Positions 44,897-57,420 of a stretch of DNA of 64,000 nucleotides are shown piece by piece. Position 1 is the first letter of the stretch; every line of letters begins with the position of its first letter. This DNA is from Nigrospora sphaerica (Eukaryota > Ascomycota > Sordariomycetes > Amphisphaeriales > Apiosporaceae). The stretch lies in assembly GCA_018287875.1 (NCBI GenBank), contig JAGVVL010000018.1, positions 1,914,501-1,978,500 of the forward strand, read 5' to 3'. Both the position numbers and the translations under genes were made by a program. A model generated the notes under the pieces. It was not told where the DNA came from, searched no databases, and worked only from the letters and a program-made list of their open reading frames with translations.

Positions 44897-46564
44897 TCCA
44901 ATGGGCTCGGAAAATCTTACATTCAACCATGTCGTTTCGTTTCTATACGACTTTAATCATGTGCGGACTCGGAAGGGACACGAGAAGGACGCGGAGCGTG
45001 GACGAGACCGCGACCCCTCACGGAATCACAAGATGTTTCACGGCCGACAACTAAAAAATTTCAACGGGGCATCATTCGTTTTATACCCTCGTCCGGACTC
45101 GGTGCGGTGCCGGGCCGGATCGTTCGGAGAACGGCGCAATACATGGGGTAGCGAAGGCCTTCGCACACCTTCCAAGGGCGTTGCCAGGGCGGAGGCATAA
45201 GTGGAGTTTGTTTTCACACAAAGGGGCGCAAGGGTCATGAGCATTTACATGGGCGTTCTCGATATTTTTTTTTCTCGACGGCACCGTCTCGACACAGTGG
45301 ACGGGATGCCGGCCAATCATTTCTGGCGTTCCTGCCCAATATGTAATGTATAGATGGGAGACGCAGACGTCAAACGGGACGGGCCCACGATTCGAAAGGC
45401 TATTATGAAAGGAGGCCCCCGGCCGCAGCCGGGGCGGATTGTACGAAGGCTAAGGGACATGGGCAAAACGACTCTGGCCCTGGCCGGGGCGAGGGGCCGG
45501 AACGCCAGCGAACAAAAAAGACCAGAGAAGAAAAAAATTCCAGAAGACTTCAACATACTTGCACATGATCTCGGTTCCCTATCGGCGTCTCTGTTTCGTG
45601 ACCCAAAAATTGTGGTCACACTGGATGCAATCCACTTGGCTACAGCTATAGTGCCCCACAGGTTTGTGGCCAGCCCGGGCCTTCACCAATCTGCGTAACG
45701 AGGAGAAGTCTGGAAGATCGCCCGTCTTTTCCCAGCCGCCCAAGTTTTTTCTTCCCCCACGTCAGTCCGTTGCCGCGCATGCAAGACGAATAAGTCCTCC
45801 ATGAGGGGGCAGCCGTGCTGGAGGCGACGCTACTCTTCTCGCTTTCTCTTCCTCCTCTCCGCGTCTGCCTATGTGTTTTGCGTGCATGTTTCTGCCTGCT
45901 ATGGGTATGGGTGTGTTGGTGTGGATGGGGCTCAGGGGAGCAATGTGTCTGATCTGTCGAGCACCTGCGTGGCGATCTGCGGGTAACGCAGGATCAGAAA
46001 CGGTTGCTAAGGCGGAATCCCAGCGGCCGCCTCCTGCGTGTTTCCGATAGCCGCACCAGGGGGGGGGGGCGAGGGAGCGGGGAAGGGGGGGGAGGAAGGG
46101 AGAAGAAGGGGAGGAGGGGACGCGACAAGAGGCGGTAAACATTGACGACGACGGCTTCTCATTAGAACTCCCGCGCCCCCCCGTGTCCCATTCCCCATCA
46201 CAGGGTTGCGGCCGTGCAGAGGAGAAGCAGCGCATTGCAACGGTCGCCGGGTTGCGTTTCGGTCGGCGGCCACCCATTCATTCATTCCATTCCCCCCCTC
46301 CCCTGATGTCCAAACAGCGTGCGGCCTGGCGATACCTTGTTTAAAAATAAACTCTAAATGTCCCAGTAGACAAAGACGCGCCCGCGAACCCGCTACGCGG
46401 TACCTCGCGAGAGGTAGGGAATTGAAACATGACGCGATGTCACGGCAGATCACCCATGATCGGAGATGAGGGACGACCAAGGCGGCGACTGGGGGAAGGC
46501 AAATAATGTAGACGGTGCACACGCGACTGCGGGAAGAGCGTGTGGGTGGAACATGGCAGCTCCT

Positions 46565-46690
46565 GTTCTCTCTTTCTCTCTTTTCCTGTCTCTCTCTCCA
46601 ACTTTCTCTTTCTCTCTAACTTTCCCGCTCTCTCTCTAGCCCTCTTCTCCTTCCCCCCTCTCCTTATCTTTCTTCGTCTCTCTTTCCATA
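46565..46690. repeat. CT-rich polypyrimidine stretch
   Basis: About 125 bases are almost entirely C/T, dominated by TCTCTC and TTTCTC words without a fixed period. The strand asymmetry is strong. Such tracts can form triplex DNA; the function is unknown. Confidence 0.7.
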
Positions 46691-47850
46691 TGGATGGACC
46701 GTCCACCTTGGCTTCCTGGGCTTCGCGCGCGCCCAACTCGGTTGATTCGTCAGCCAGCAAAACCTCTTTGCTAGTGCGCCAGCTCAGTAAATAATCAGCC
46801 AAGTATCCGACCGCCGGCCGGGGTCACGTTCGAAGCAGCCATCCCCGTCTCACGACGGTAGAGTTGGGATCATGCCTGCCGGAACCTGGAGGGTAGCGCC
46901 AACCACGGCGCTCTCGCAATAAACGCCGTTTATAGCATCTATCGCACACGTGGTGCCCTGACGGCAACGGCGGCATTGCGCGTGGGTGGACTGAGCAGAC
47001 CAGAACAGGCGTCGGTTGGATGAAAGGCTGGATGCTTGCTTTGGGTTAGACGCTGGCTGGTAGCCCGATCTCAAAAGCCCTGACCACCCGGCCAGCGGGT
47101 CCTATACTCAACTCCAGACTATGGTTGCTGCTAGGTGAACACCCATGGAAGGGTGAAGTGAGGTTATCTAACGCGCGGTGGGGGTTTTACCCAAGTAACG
47201 ATTAGGTAACGTCCAGCGGTGCGAAGCGGCTTGTTCCGCAAGCCGCTGGTGGCTCGGCTGTGTACCGACGCAAGTACCTTTTCTGAGAAGCCGCCCTGAA
47301 GTGTGTACTTGGAGGTCTGTGCATGGGTACATCAACGCAAGGGCCGTAGGGCGGTGCGGCGTGCCCCTGCCCAACCAGGGCGGTACTTGCCCGTTGCCGA
47401 TCGCCTCCCCCGTTTTCTCGCCAGCAACGTCGCCGCCAAAAACCTCACCGTTCTTGCCTATCTTGTCGACCGCGTGGGCTCGATCGACGTACTCAGTACG
47501 CTTAGCAGCCCAGAGGCGGGGCGGAGTACCTCGCGAACACTGGCTGCATGGCGGCACGTCGTCTGGGTACAACAGACGGGCCACGCAACGCAGCCGTAGA
47601 GAATGGGGAGGCTGGAGTTTGTTACGACTTGGCGCGCCCCGTTCACGGTCCAAGGGCTCGCGCTATGGAAGCAGGCAGGTCGCACGCTGACAAGCACGTA
47701 CGGGTACACACACATACGCCTACTGAAGGGGGGCCGGGGGGGGGTGAGGTTCTGAATGGCCCGCTGCCCGGCAGCACCGTTGAGTGCCAGCGGGGCTTGC
47801 CCAGGCTGACCGGGCCAGGATGCCCTCGCACGACGATGAGAGGACGGACC

Positions 47851-47864
47851 GGGGGGGGGGGGGG
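47851..47864. repeat. Poly(G) tract, 14 bases
   Basis: Fourteen consecutive G residues in noncoding sequence. Confidence 0.9.
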
Positions 47865-49477
47865 AGGGGCGCAAGCGGTCAGGCTGTGTTCGTGGCCGTG
47901 GGCCAGGGAGGGGCGTCGCTGCAGCCAAGTTTGCCCGCCGTGGGCAATGAACATTCTGCTGCTGCTTCTAGCGGGCGGGCCTCTCTGCTGGACATGGCCA
48001 ACAGTAGCGCGTGCGATGGAAAAAGTCGGGAAGCTTGCGAGAAGGCTGCGGGAGAGGATGATCCCCGTAGCAGCTTCGCCCAGCGGTCGGGTTCCTGTCC
48101 GCCCTCGCGCGGCCAGCGGCTCGCCTGCCCAGGACGGCGGCCCTGCCGGCTAACCCGATCCCGCATTGCTGGCCGCAATCTAACCCGATTGCGCATGACG
48201 GCCTCGAAATGAGACGAGACGACACGCGATGCAGGCATGGGCCCTGCGGCCCTCCAGGCACCTGATGTCCCCGGGCGCACCGGCGAACCTTGATGACATC
48301 AATTGCGATCGCTACCGGTCCCCTGGAACCATGTCGTGCCGTGTGCGCGCCGTGTCCCTGACGGGTGGCAGGAGAGAAGCACCTCCCCATCGCCTCGTAT
48401 CGTAATAGATCGCAACGTTTCGGCAGCAGTCGAGGGGGGGTGTGGGGGGAGACGGCTTTGGGTGGCCCGGCACGGACGCCGACGGACTTGCGGACCTCGA
48501 GTCCACGTGGGGAGAGGGTACCGACCGTACCTACAGGGCTCTCACTCTCACTATTGCGTAGGTAGGTATACTCGGTACCGGATTTTGATGCCCAAATCCG
48601 CCCCCCGCCCACGCTGCCACGGACCCTGTAATCGGTCGTGGGAGGTATACAGGCGGGCGGACCACGACGACTCTTTGGGCCCTCCGCTCACTCTTGTGCC
48701 CAACACGGTAAAGTGCCAAGTAAATTGCATTCCTCCGTCCCTCATCGGCATCCTGGCCGGCGGCTCCCCGACACCACATACGCCTACCGCTCATTCTGCG
48801 AAGACGACACGAACGGTAACTTCCACTTTCAGAATGAGGCTACCCGATCCATACGAACGTCGCATCCAGTGTGCGACTCAAGCACGCAAACGGGCCGGTC
48901 AGTAGCCGTGCCGATCGGCCGAACCTGCGCCGCAGCATCGCTCCTTGTTGAATGCCCGACCGAGAGGGTCGTATTTGGTTGTTGGGCGCAGAAGACAGGC
49001 TTTCTGCGTTGGTGGTTACGCTGGCGCCCCGACTAAAGACATAGGCACCAATGGAAGTCAGTGGCGCGTGTTGCTACTTTCCTAGATGCCTACATCCCAC
49101 CTACCCAAGTACCTGGGTATGGAAGTGTCTACAGGGCTTCCGGTCTGCCCATGCTCTCCATAATACCCATACTCGGCCTCCGCCTTGCGCTAGCGATACT
49201 TTCAGTCGATGTCATCTGCGCCGCCATCGCCGGCCGATCAGTTCCCATCACGAGATGGTTTCAACTTGACTTTCGGAGACTTATGATAGCTCGCGGCAAG
49301 TGCAACCGGCCGGCAGAGCCGCGAGGTCGACGAGGCAGGCAGGACGTCAGCGTTCTGGGTCGCGCGCTTCGGCACAACAGGGGGAAACCACGAACATACG
49401 TGTACATGCCCTTTCCATCCACAACCCACAACCCACCCTTTGCCCCACACGGGCATAACCCATACACCCGCTACACA

Positions 49478-49479
<2 letters not shown>

Positions 49480-49547
<68 letters not shown>
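49480..49547. repeat. (CA)n dinucleotide microsatellite, 34 copies
   Basis: Sixty-eight bases of uninterrupted CA, followed by ATGAACACACAACA. It is the second long CA array in the window, about 9.4 kb from the first and in the same orientation. Confidence 0.96.
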
Positions 49548-49549
<2 letters not shown>

Positions 49550-52500
49550 AACACACAACACCGAGGCCCAACAACGCGACTACTACTAGGTACCACGATG
49601 GTCCCATCTAATTTGCCGCTGGCCTTCTTTGGACCAAGCGAGAAACTACCGCTGGTGCCGCCGCAACATCGGACGAGGCCACATCACGCCAAATGCCGAT
49701 CATCGGACCTGGCCAGCCGAAACGCCGGAACTGCAGTCTGAAATCTGGCCGTGTTTTGCCTCGGATTTGGACTTTCAGGTACGCCCGCCTGGGTCGGGAC
49801 TGCACCCTGCAGTAGATCCCTGATGGGCATCCCCGGACGATCCTCGACTGCATCGGTGGGATATGTATCGCCATTGCCGCAGCCTTTACGCCTACGGCGC
49901 CTCGAAGTGACAGAACCACTGCTGCCTCGCCTGTCCGGCTCTGTTGGGCGTGTCGCTGCAGGTGTAGACAACCAGTTTGATTACCCGCCGCGAGTAACGA
50001 CCCTCAAAGGTTGTGAAGAATCCGTACTCTGCATGCGTGCGTACGCATGCAATCTGCCTAGCCCTTACGGATTTACAGACTACGGGTGTACATCGCCCAG
50101 ATCCGCCTAGCTACCCCCCTCCCCCACTGGACGGGCGGGTGTACACGACGACAGCGCAGATCTCTGGGTCCCTTTGCCAACATGCAGCCGTTCGGGCAGC
50201 AAAGCGGCGGCGCTGTGCTAGAGAGCTAGACAAATGACGAACCCCTTCCAGTCTCCTCCCCCCCTACCGCCAGCCTCTCTCCTCTCGGCTGATCTCCGCC
50301 AACCCCCTCCGACTCGGGCTGTCAGTCAAGCGAGTGCGGCGCAGGCCAGGCCAACCCGCTAACTGGCTGGCTGACAGGGCACGCACACACGTCGGAATAG
50401 ACTTTCGCTTAGCTTAGCGCTGGAATTGGCTGCGGAACCAGTGAATTCCCACGAGGCCGCTGTCTCAAACGCCAGCAAGACGCCGTCCAACCTTTCCTTT
50501 TTCCGACCAGGAACCCGAAGCGAATCCGGCTTGTCGCCAAGTCGCCCGCGAGTCGGCCCAGCGGCAACGACACCCACACCCACGGCACTTTCTCTTCTTA
50601 GACTACGGACACACTCGTGGGCGGCGGCGTGCTCTAACCCCCTCTTCGCCCCCCTCTAATACAGGGCTTCGTAGCGAAGGCAGCTGGCCAACCGCTCCCA
50701 CGTTGTGGGTGTTTCAGGCACCGACAGCCGGCGCGATGTCCGAGGCTGACGCAGGGTCTTCGCTATCGACGAAAGCTAGCCCACTTGCCGGCTTCGCGAT
50801 AGCGCAAGCGCACTCTTCTAGCAAACGAGTCGACACTGCCACTAGCGCCGGCTTGAGCAGCCCAGCGCGAGCGCCCGATCAAGATAATGCCGTTTGTCAA
50901 CATCGATCGTCACTTTGAATGCCGACTGATCGGCACTGATAAGCGGGGGCCGTTCAGAAGTCCCAAACAGCCGCACGCGGTGTTGAAGACATGATTGGAC
51001 TTATTTTGCCTTGGGCTACACTGACGAGCCCATCAATCAGCAACTGGCTGGTGTATGGGAGGGATGGGCCTTCGAGAAGCCTGTCGAAGCAAGCAGGGTT
51101 GAAGGACTGCCGTCCCGTTGGTTCCGCACCCGGCCCTCATGGAGCCTGCCCCGAAAATGTCTCGCGATAGCGGCATGCAACTCTGGACAGTCCCGAGTCA
51201 GGGGACCACGTCGGGCGCAGGCCCGAAACCGTGGATCAAGGGAAAACCTTCTTTTCGATAGCTTTGATGGCCCTGGCTGTCGCACTGCTTCGGCCTCGTG
51301 AAGGTGAGTGCGTGAGGAGTGCATCGTGCCTGGTGGTGACATGGATGCCATGGTAAGCATGGTAGGGATGATGGCTGCCTTCTCTGCCTTCCCATGACTC
51401 GTACTCCCCATTACTGAGTGGAAGTGGGACATACAACTTGGGATACCAAGACGGGACAACCAAGAAAAGCAGAGTGGCAGACGGGGTCGGCGTATGTGTG
51501 TAGTAAAGGCGGGCAGTGGCGCCATCATTACCACACCGCCCCTTGGCGGCGGCGGCCACGATGTGCCCTGGACGAACATTCATACGTGTCATAGGCTTGC
51601 ATTCGTTACCACAGCTCCATCCGTGGTGGCATTGACGACAAGGCCTAAGCCACAAGGGGTCCTGTCTTCGGCCGTACCGAGTGGGATTGGGCAACAGCCG
51701 AGACGTCGACCGTGGCTGTAGGTCTCATGACCAAGCACGGCTGGATTCAGCTTGGGGGCCTCCTCTCTTGGAAAACCCCCCCTCCTCCCCTGAGCAGGCT
51801 TACGGCGTCATCATCGTAGGGAGCAGTGTCACTTGCCGCTTCCACTCGCGATCCTCCCATAAGCTTTATGGGGGGGTGGGAACGGCTTCTGATCAGCGAC
51901 GATCGTGGGGTAGAGACTTTGCACCTATGTGCGTAGGAACATGTATGTGTCTAATCATAGCCGCCGGTCTGGCTCGACGAACAGGCTCACCCCGGTCTGC
52001 TGGATGGAGCGAAGATCCCACAAGATCAACACACGTCACACTCCCCCCGGGCTCTAGCCCTGGCCTGGCATGTCAAAGCGGGTAGCGAGTAAGAACGCGG
52101 CCGGGGAGACCGTGGGCAGGGGTGAGGTGTTCCCTCCCGCTTGCTGAAGCCTACAATAGTGCTCCCAAGGGGCAAGGGGAGGGAGAAATTTCCCGCAGCG
52201 AGGCGTTGGTTGTGTGTGGACATGCATAAAGCCAGCCAGTCAGCCAGCCGGTCAGCCAACCGCTGGCCGTATCGACGCGTCCTAGGGAATCGACGGCGTA
52301 GGAATGGGCCACGAATGTCGAATGGGCGGGAGCGCGATGTGTGGTAGCCCCCAATCTCCACCCCACTGGTGATTTGTGCCGGTGTATCCTGCCATGTATC
52401 GTCGAGTACTCGGCTTGTATACAAGCCCGCCCTATACGGCGCGGCACGACGGGGCCCTCGTTGAAGGACTGACGGCTGGTCAGGCTCGGCTATGCAAGGT

Positions 52501-53875
52501 AGTTTGCCCGGGCCCGGGTGAGTCGCCAGAAACAAGAAAAGTAAATTAACGGACGGGGTCGGACCGTCCTAGCAGCGACGCAAAACTGCGTGGCCATGTC
52601 GCCGCTCGAACGCCGCGGTGATAGCGTTGTATGGAGAGAGGACGCGGGCGTGGTAGCGAAGAGGCGCATGCGACGCACCTGGGCTCCGTCGCCGGGGCCC
52701 TCGGGCCCTCCCACGCACGTCCTCCTGTGCCGGCGGGCTCAGGCAAGGGGAAGAGCGTCGATGCGTAGTAGTTGGTCGTAATAATGGTGGTAGTTTGACC
52801 TGACGCTGACCCCCTCCTCACATGTGCTCAGCAGGTTACGCCGGACTCCTGCCGCAAAGCAATGAAACACGACGGTCGCTGACTGGGGTGATTGCCCGCC
52901 CGACCGGACCGACGCGCTGCCTGCTGGCTGCCCTCAACTCGCCCTCGGCGGTTGCTAACGCATAGCACGGCATCCCGGACACGTGGTCGCCAAGGGGCAC
53001 GGCTTTCCATTTTCCTGTTCGTGGGACGGCAGGCATACCCTCATGTCCGCGACGCGAGGGGATTGAGACGAATGGGAACGGTTAGTACACCCGGGTGATG
53101 GCTCCGAGAGCACACACCAAAACAATAAGAAAGGAGGGGGTTTGGCGCGCGACGTTGGAGGGCACCATCGGCGTGGTCTCGTCGAATGGTCGACCTCAGC
53201 ATGGCATCAAGCAGAACCGGCTCGTCGTTTTCGGTCGAGCGTGGCGCGAAAAGACCGTTGCCTCCTCCTGTAATCACCAAAACAACGTCGCCTCTCAGTG
53301 CGAGGGGTGAGCACGCTGTACGGCCCCGCGGAAACCAACCGGCAACTGAGCCGTATATGACGGTCGCCAGGTGATTTGTGAGTTTGGTGGCGCCTGTCTT
53401 TGCGCGAATATCGATTGTGATTCCTATGTCGGTGTGCTTGCCTGGGGTCCTGGCCCGGGCGAGGAGGTACAGAAACGGGCCGGTCGGGGGCCTCTTCAGC
53501 GCCGAGAGTCCCTCTTCGCGGCCCCGCGTAGACGGGAGGGGTAATCGGAATGATGGGGCGTTGGGGTTGTGCGCCCGTGGACTTTGTGCTGATGTCCGCC
53601 TTGGCCAGCGACGCAGCCTTTCATACACAATGGCATGATGACAACTCTGGGCGCCGGGAAACCTCCCATGTGCCCCCCCTCTCCCGGACCAACGCGGCTG
53701 CAAATGAACGTTAGATTTCCTGTGCGGTACTGTTCGCTTATGTTTTGCCTTCTCTTCCTAGATTTGGAGACGGCTACACCCATGTTGCTCCTATCTGGAG
53801 TCATGGTATCCAGCGCAAGTTATACCACATTACTGTGGGACATAGCAACTGAGGCTTGGGTTGACTTGCCTTCCT

Positions 53876-53902
53876 AGATCAAGGGTTTGCCGCCCTTGAT
53901 CT
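53876..53902. repeat. Perfect 10-bp inverted repeat, 7-base loop
   Basis: agatcaaggg at 53876-53885 pairs perfectly with cccttgatct at 53893-53902 around a 7-base spacer. It lies at the edge of a stretch with more balanced base composition. It could be a hairpin, a binding dyad or a remnant end of an element. Confidence 0.7.
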
Positions 53903-56363
53903 GAGCGGCAGAAGCCATGTTGAACTGACTTGAAGAAACGTCCCAGCGCCATCATCCCTTGAAAACCCACCATCTCCCTTTGAGAAATCCATCATGTGTC
54001 GTGTCAGATAGAAAAGGGCTGCGAAGGGTGTCAGCTCTGCAATTTGGAAAGTTCGAATAACCGAGTCAGATCGGCACCCACCAAGGGAACCGGCATAGGA
54101 CACATCGGGGCAGAGGCGCATATATTAGGCAGGGTTCGCCACGATAGAAAATTCAATGTCATTTCGGCCAGCTCCAAAAACACAGGTCGGACCTGAGAGC
54201 CAACCATATCGTGTGTGTCGGGTTGGAGGGGGGATTGTTGGTGGGTTCGACGGCACTTCGGAAACTAGAGACCTTGAGCAGACCTTAGCCATCGGCAACA
54301 TAGAACTTCTCTATCCGGACACTCAAATCATTGCATTAGCCTGTCTTGACTCCGACCTCGAGGGACAAGCATGGCAGATTTAGGGAGAATCGAAGTGCAT
54401 CCTCGAATCACAAAGAAAGTAGACAAAGACACACGATCGGGTTTTTGGTGCTGGGAAGGGGCATAGCTGATCACCGGGCATGTGAAATCTGTTTCTTTTG
54501 GTGCCATAACCAACGGCGACATTCCCACAGGGAGGTCCAAAGGCGAGTGCAGGGTTCTGAAGAGAGTTGGAAGGGACCCTCCTCAGTCACGCCAAGGCAT
54601 GAGAGTCGCTCGAAAAAGTTGAGAGCTTCAAAAGATCTTCCGAGCCTCGCTACTCTTTACAAGAGAGTCGAGTGGCATTTTTTTGGTATCGGTGGTGGCG
54701 GTTCTCAACCTCGTATGGTTTACCTTCTTGTCCGGTTAGTTGTAGGTCTCCAGTGGCCTGATCTCGGTATGGCTACCCTATTCAAGGACAATAAGTAAAC
54801 CCCCAAGTCAAGAAGAGACAATAAAACATCAGAAACAGAGGGAGGTCAGGCATGTCAAGCCGGCGACATGGTTCTGTATCAGAATGCGCTTTGTCAGTCT
54901 CCCTGCTGGCCAGCCCGGTACCCTTTCAGAGATTGGGCCTTACGTCGACGAATATGAAAAGTTGTTGGCCATCTCATGTATACGGGGGAAGGGGGGTCAT
55001 GTCCCAAAGCATATGACCGCACAGGGCGTAGAGAAAGTACTGGGGGGCTACACCCAGTCATTTCTATCAGTATCAAGCAATTGGGTTCGCCATGCGCATG
55101 GCTCCCGTTGGGACTGAAACGTGACGGAGTTCTGATATACCCTCACAAGGGGTTCTTCGCCATGGCGCAAGCCAGGGTGTGCCCAGAGAACCTGTTGCCC
55201 TCTATGTATGCGCTAGGCAGGACTGAGTGGCGTCGTTGCCTTCTGGCTGGAAGGGCGAAACTGCATCGTCGCCGCGCGCGGGTCGTGTACTAGACGTGTG
55301 TAGTAGGGAGAAGAAGCACCGTATCCTCTGGCTCGAAACCCAGCGGTATTCACGGCAAAAAATTGCCCGTAGGCACGATGGGTGTAGGTATATGCAGCTT
55401 TGTCGTTCTTCTCCTATTGGTGCTGCAGGACAGCCGGCAGCTTCTCTCGGCGAACTTGGACACAGGCAATGAAGCTGCAGAGCGGGCCTAGGGCAGGTGA
55501 TCACTCAGCAGGCCGTCGGTTAGATTGCAGACGCCTGCCAAAGTACTTGGCTCGGCGGGCATGTTTCCGGGCAGCACACCAGCGGCGGCAACTGGTAGTG
55601 GGGGAGCGGACCTCGCAATGCTCGACTGCAGGACGGGTACTTTGCATACTGCGCATGCGCGTGTGCCCGCCCACACCCGCCCCCATGACTTGCAGCGACT
55701 TCTTCCCCTCATGTCTTAGGTGAATGCGAACGCCCGCAGGCGAAAGAGAGGGCAGTCAGCAGGGTGTTTCGGTTCGCGCAGCGGCTGCATGAGCGCAAGG
55801 GGGGTTCGGTCTGCCATGCCATGCCACATGCGAGCAAGAAACGCCACCCCAACCCGCTGGTAATCCCGGGCACCTCGGCACCTCACCCACCCAGCCGATA
55901 ATGGGATGTGACAGGGCTGGCGGTGTTCCAATCTTCAGCGACGCCAGCTCGGCCGCGAGGAAGGACGGGGTCGGCTGGAAAGCCACGCGGGAATGCGCAT
56001 GGAGCGACAGACGGGCGGCCAACCCAAGCGTCTGGACCGACAGCGCAGCCGGGCTTTCGAACGAAGGGCAGCGGAGGGCAACGAAAGGGAGGATGTGCGA
56101 GATGAGCAAAGAGATGGATTTTAGCCCGTGTGATATGCCCCGGAGGTGACAGATAAAAAGCCGGCCACCCATTCCATTCCGGCCTCCCACTCGCACTCCC
56201 ACACGCTGACCGTGCCTGCCATGCAGGCGACTATGTTGAAGTTAGGTAGGTACACTACCGTAGCGCTGCCGTAGCGTGCCTGCGACTTTTTGTCCATCCA
56301 GTCACATCACTATTCCACGGAGTGGTGGGTGGGTCTTTGGGAAGTCAATCGGCTGCCGACTGT

Positions 56364-56384
56364 GCTCCGTATGGAGTACGGAGC
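56364..56384. repeat. Perfect 8-bp inverted repeat (gctccgta / tacggagc)
   Basis: gctccgta at 56364-56371 and tacggagc at 56377-56384 flank tggag. It shares the TACGGAG core with motifs near 9993 and 39487. Confidence 0.65.
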
Positions 56385-56601
56385 AAATGGATCCCAGACG
56401 GGGTTGACGTCAACGTCCGACTTCCTTCCGGCTCTTCATCAGGGAGGTAGATATATTCAAAGGGAGCTTTTCCTTTGGCGACCTCGACGTCTTGACCGAA
56501 GCGCCCTACCTAGATACGGGCCTGCATACCTTGGAACAGGTGTGGGGATTGATGGCAGGCTGGGTTGATTCCGCCGGCCGAGGCCAAGCCGGCAGAAAAT
56601 G

Positions 56602-56683
56602 GACGGAGGGATGGATGGATGAGTATCGATGGGAACGGTGGTGGGATGGGTGGATGGGGTGGAATGGGAATGGATGGCCGGGT
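56602..56683. repeat. Imperfect (GGAT)n-rich tract
   Basis: About 80 bases consist of repeated ggatgg, tggatg and gggatgg words with frequent interruptions. It is G-rich on the plus strand with almost no C. Confidence 0.65.
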
Positions 56684-57390
56684 CGACCACCCGGACGCTT
56701 GTGGGCAGACCCATTGCAGCGCCGTACCTACATGCTTTCTGACAAACTTGCAGGCGTTATGGGTTTGCCGTCCTGATGCTTTTGCCGCCCGCCGGGAAGA
56801 GGGTCGATAGCGATCGCGTCACCCCCAGGCACCGCATCACAACAATTGGCCCGCTGCCCCTGGGCCGGTGTGTTGAGAGGCCTCAGCAGTGGCCGTCGTA
56901 TGCGCCTGTCCTGACGCCGTCCCGCGCTCGACCGGGTTGACGCCTCACTCCCAACATTGCCGCACTCATGGTTCCCGGCGCAGAGTTTACCTACATGCAT
57001 CATCGCGCATGGACTCGGTTCACACAGGTACAGGTCAAGCCCCGAGTGCCGGCCCTTTGCACATTTCTTTCCCTCTTCTCCCGTCCGCTGGACGGGCGGT
57101 TCAGCCGAGGCACCGAAAAGGAACAACCCTCTCCGGTTCAGCCCCGCACGCATCTTCCACCATCCTTCCTTTTTCAGTCCACCGTGGGAATTGAGCCGGC
57201 CGAGGGTGGCTTCGCGAAGTGGTGTGTACGCCTGTAAGTGACCTATGTGGGTGTGGGTGTGTGATTGCGTGCGCGCGCGCGCGCAAGGGTGAGGGACGGA
57301 AGGAACCCGAGAGAGAGGGACAGAGGGAGAGCGCGCACGCAGACAAGAAAAGAAGAAGAAGGTGGCTTGGGTATCCAAGCCCGGCTTTAG

Positions 57391-57420
57391 GTGTGGGTGT
57401 GGGTGTGGGTGTTGGTGTGC
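57391..57420. repeat. (GTGTGG)n short tandem repeat
   Basis: About four copies of a GTGTGG hexamer with a final variant unit (gttggtgtgc). It does not match fungal TTAGGG telomeric repeats. Confidence 0.8.

Larger units (their letters stand above)
44897..49479. other. Downstream gene-poor region, part 1
   Basis: The first part is presumably the 3' UTR of the flbC-like gene. No other gene is supported: the 114-codon ATG frame at 45354-45698 lacks a credible domain. Notable composition includes a G/A-rich patch near 46060-46130, a long TCTC-rich polypyrimidine stretch at about 46565-46690, a G14 tract at 47851-47864, and a GGTAGGTA patch near 48555. Confidence 0.5.
49548..57390. other. Downstream gene-poor region, part 2
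   Basis: No supportable gene in 7.8 kb. Texture changes along it: 50-53 kb is GC-rich, while about 53.8-55.3 kb is closer to balanced base composition, with fewer homopolymers and interrupted frames on both strands that I cannot assign. A GGAT-rich patch lies near 56602-56683. Short palindromes occur at 53876-53902 and 56364-56384. An alternating GC run (57271-57284) and GA-rich stretch precede the GTGTGG repeat at 57391. Confidence 0.5.

Noticed and set aside
45354..45698. 114-codon ATG frame downstream of the flbC-like gene ending with TLDAIHLATAI
   Set aside because: The short phrase resembles the third PIN-domain motif, but the acidic residues and fold expected before it are missing, and the position fits a 3' UTR. 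Treated as coincidence.
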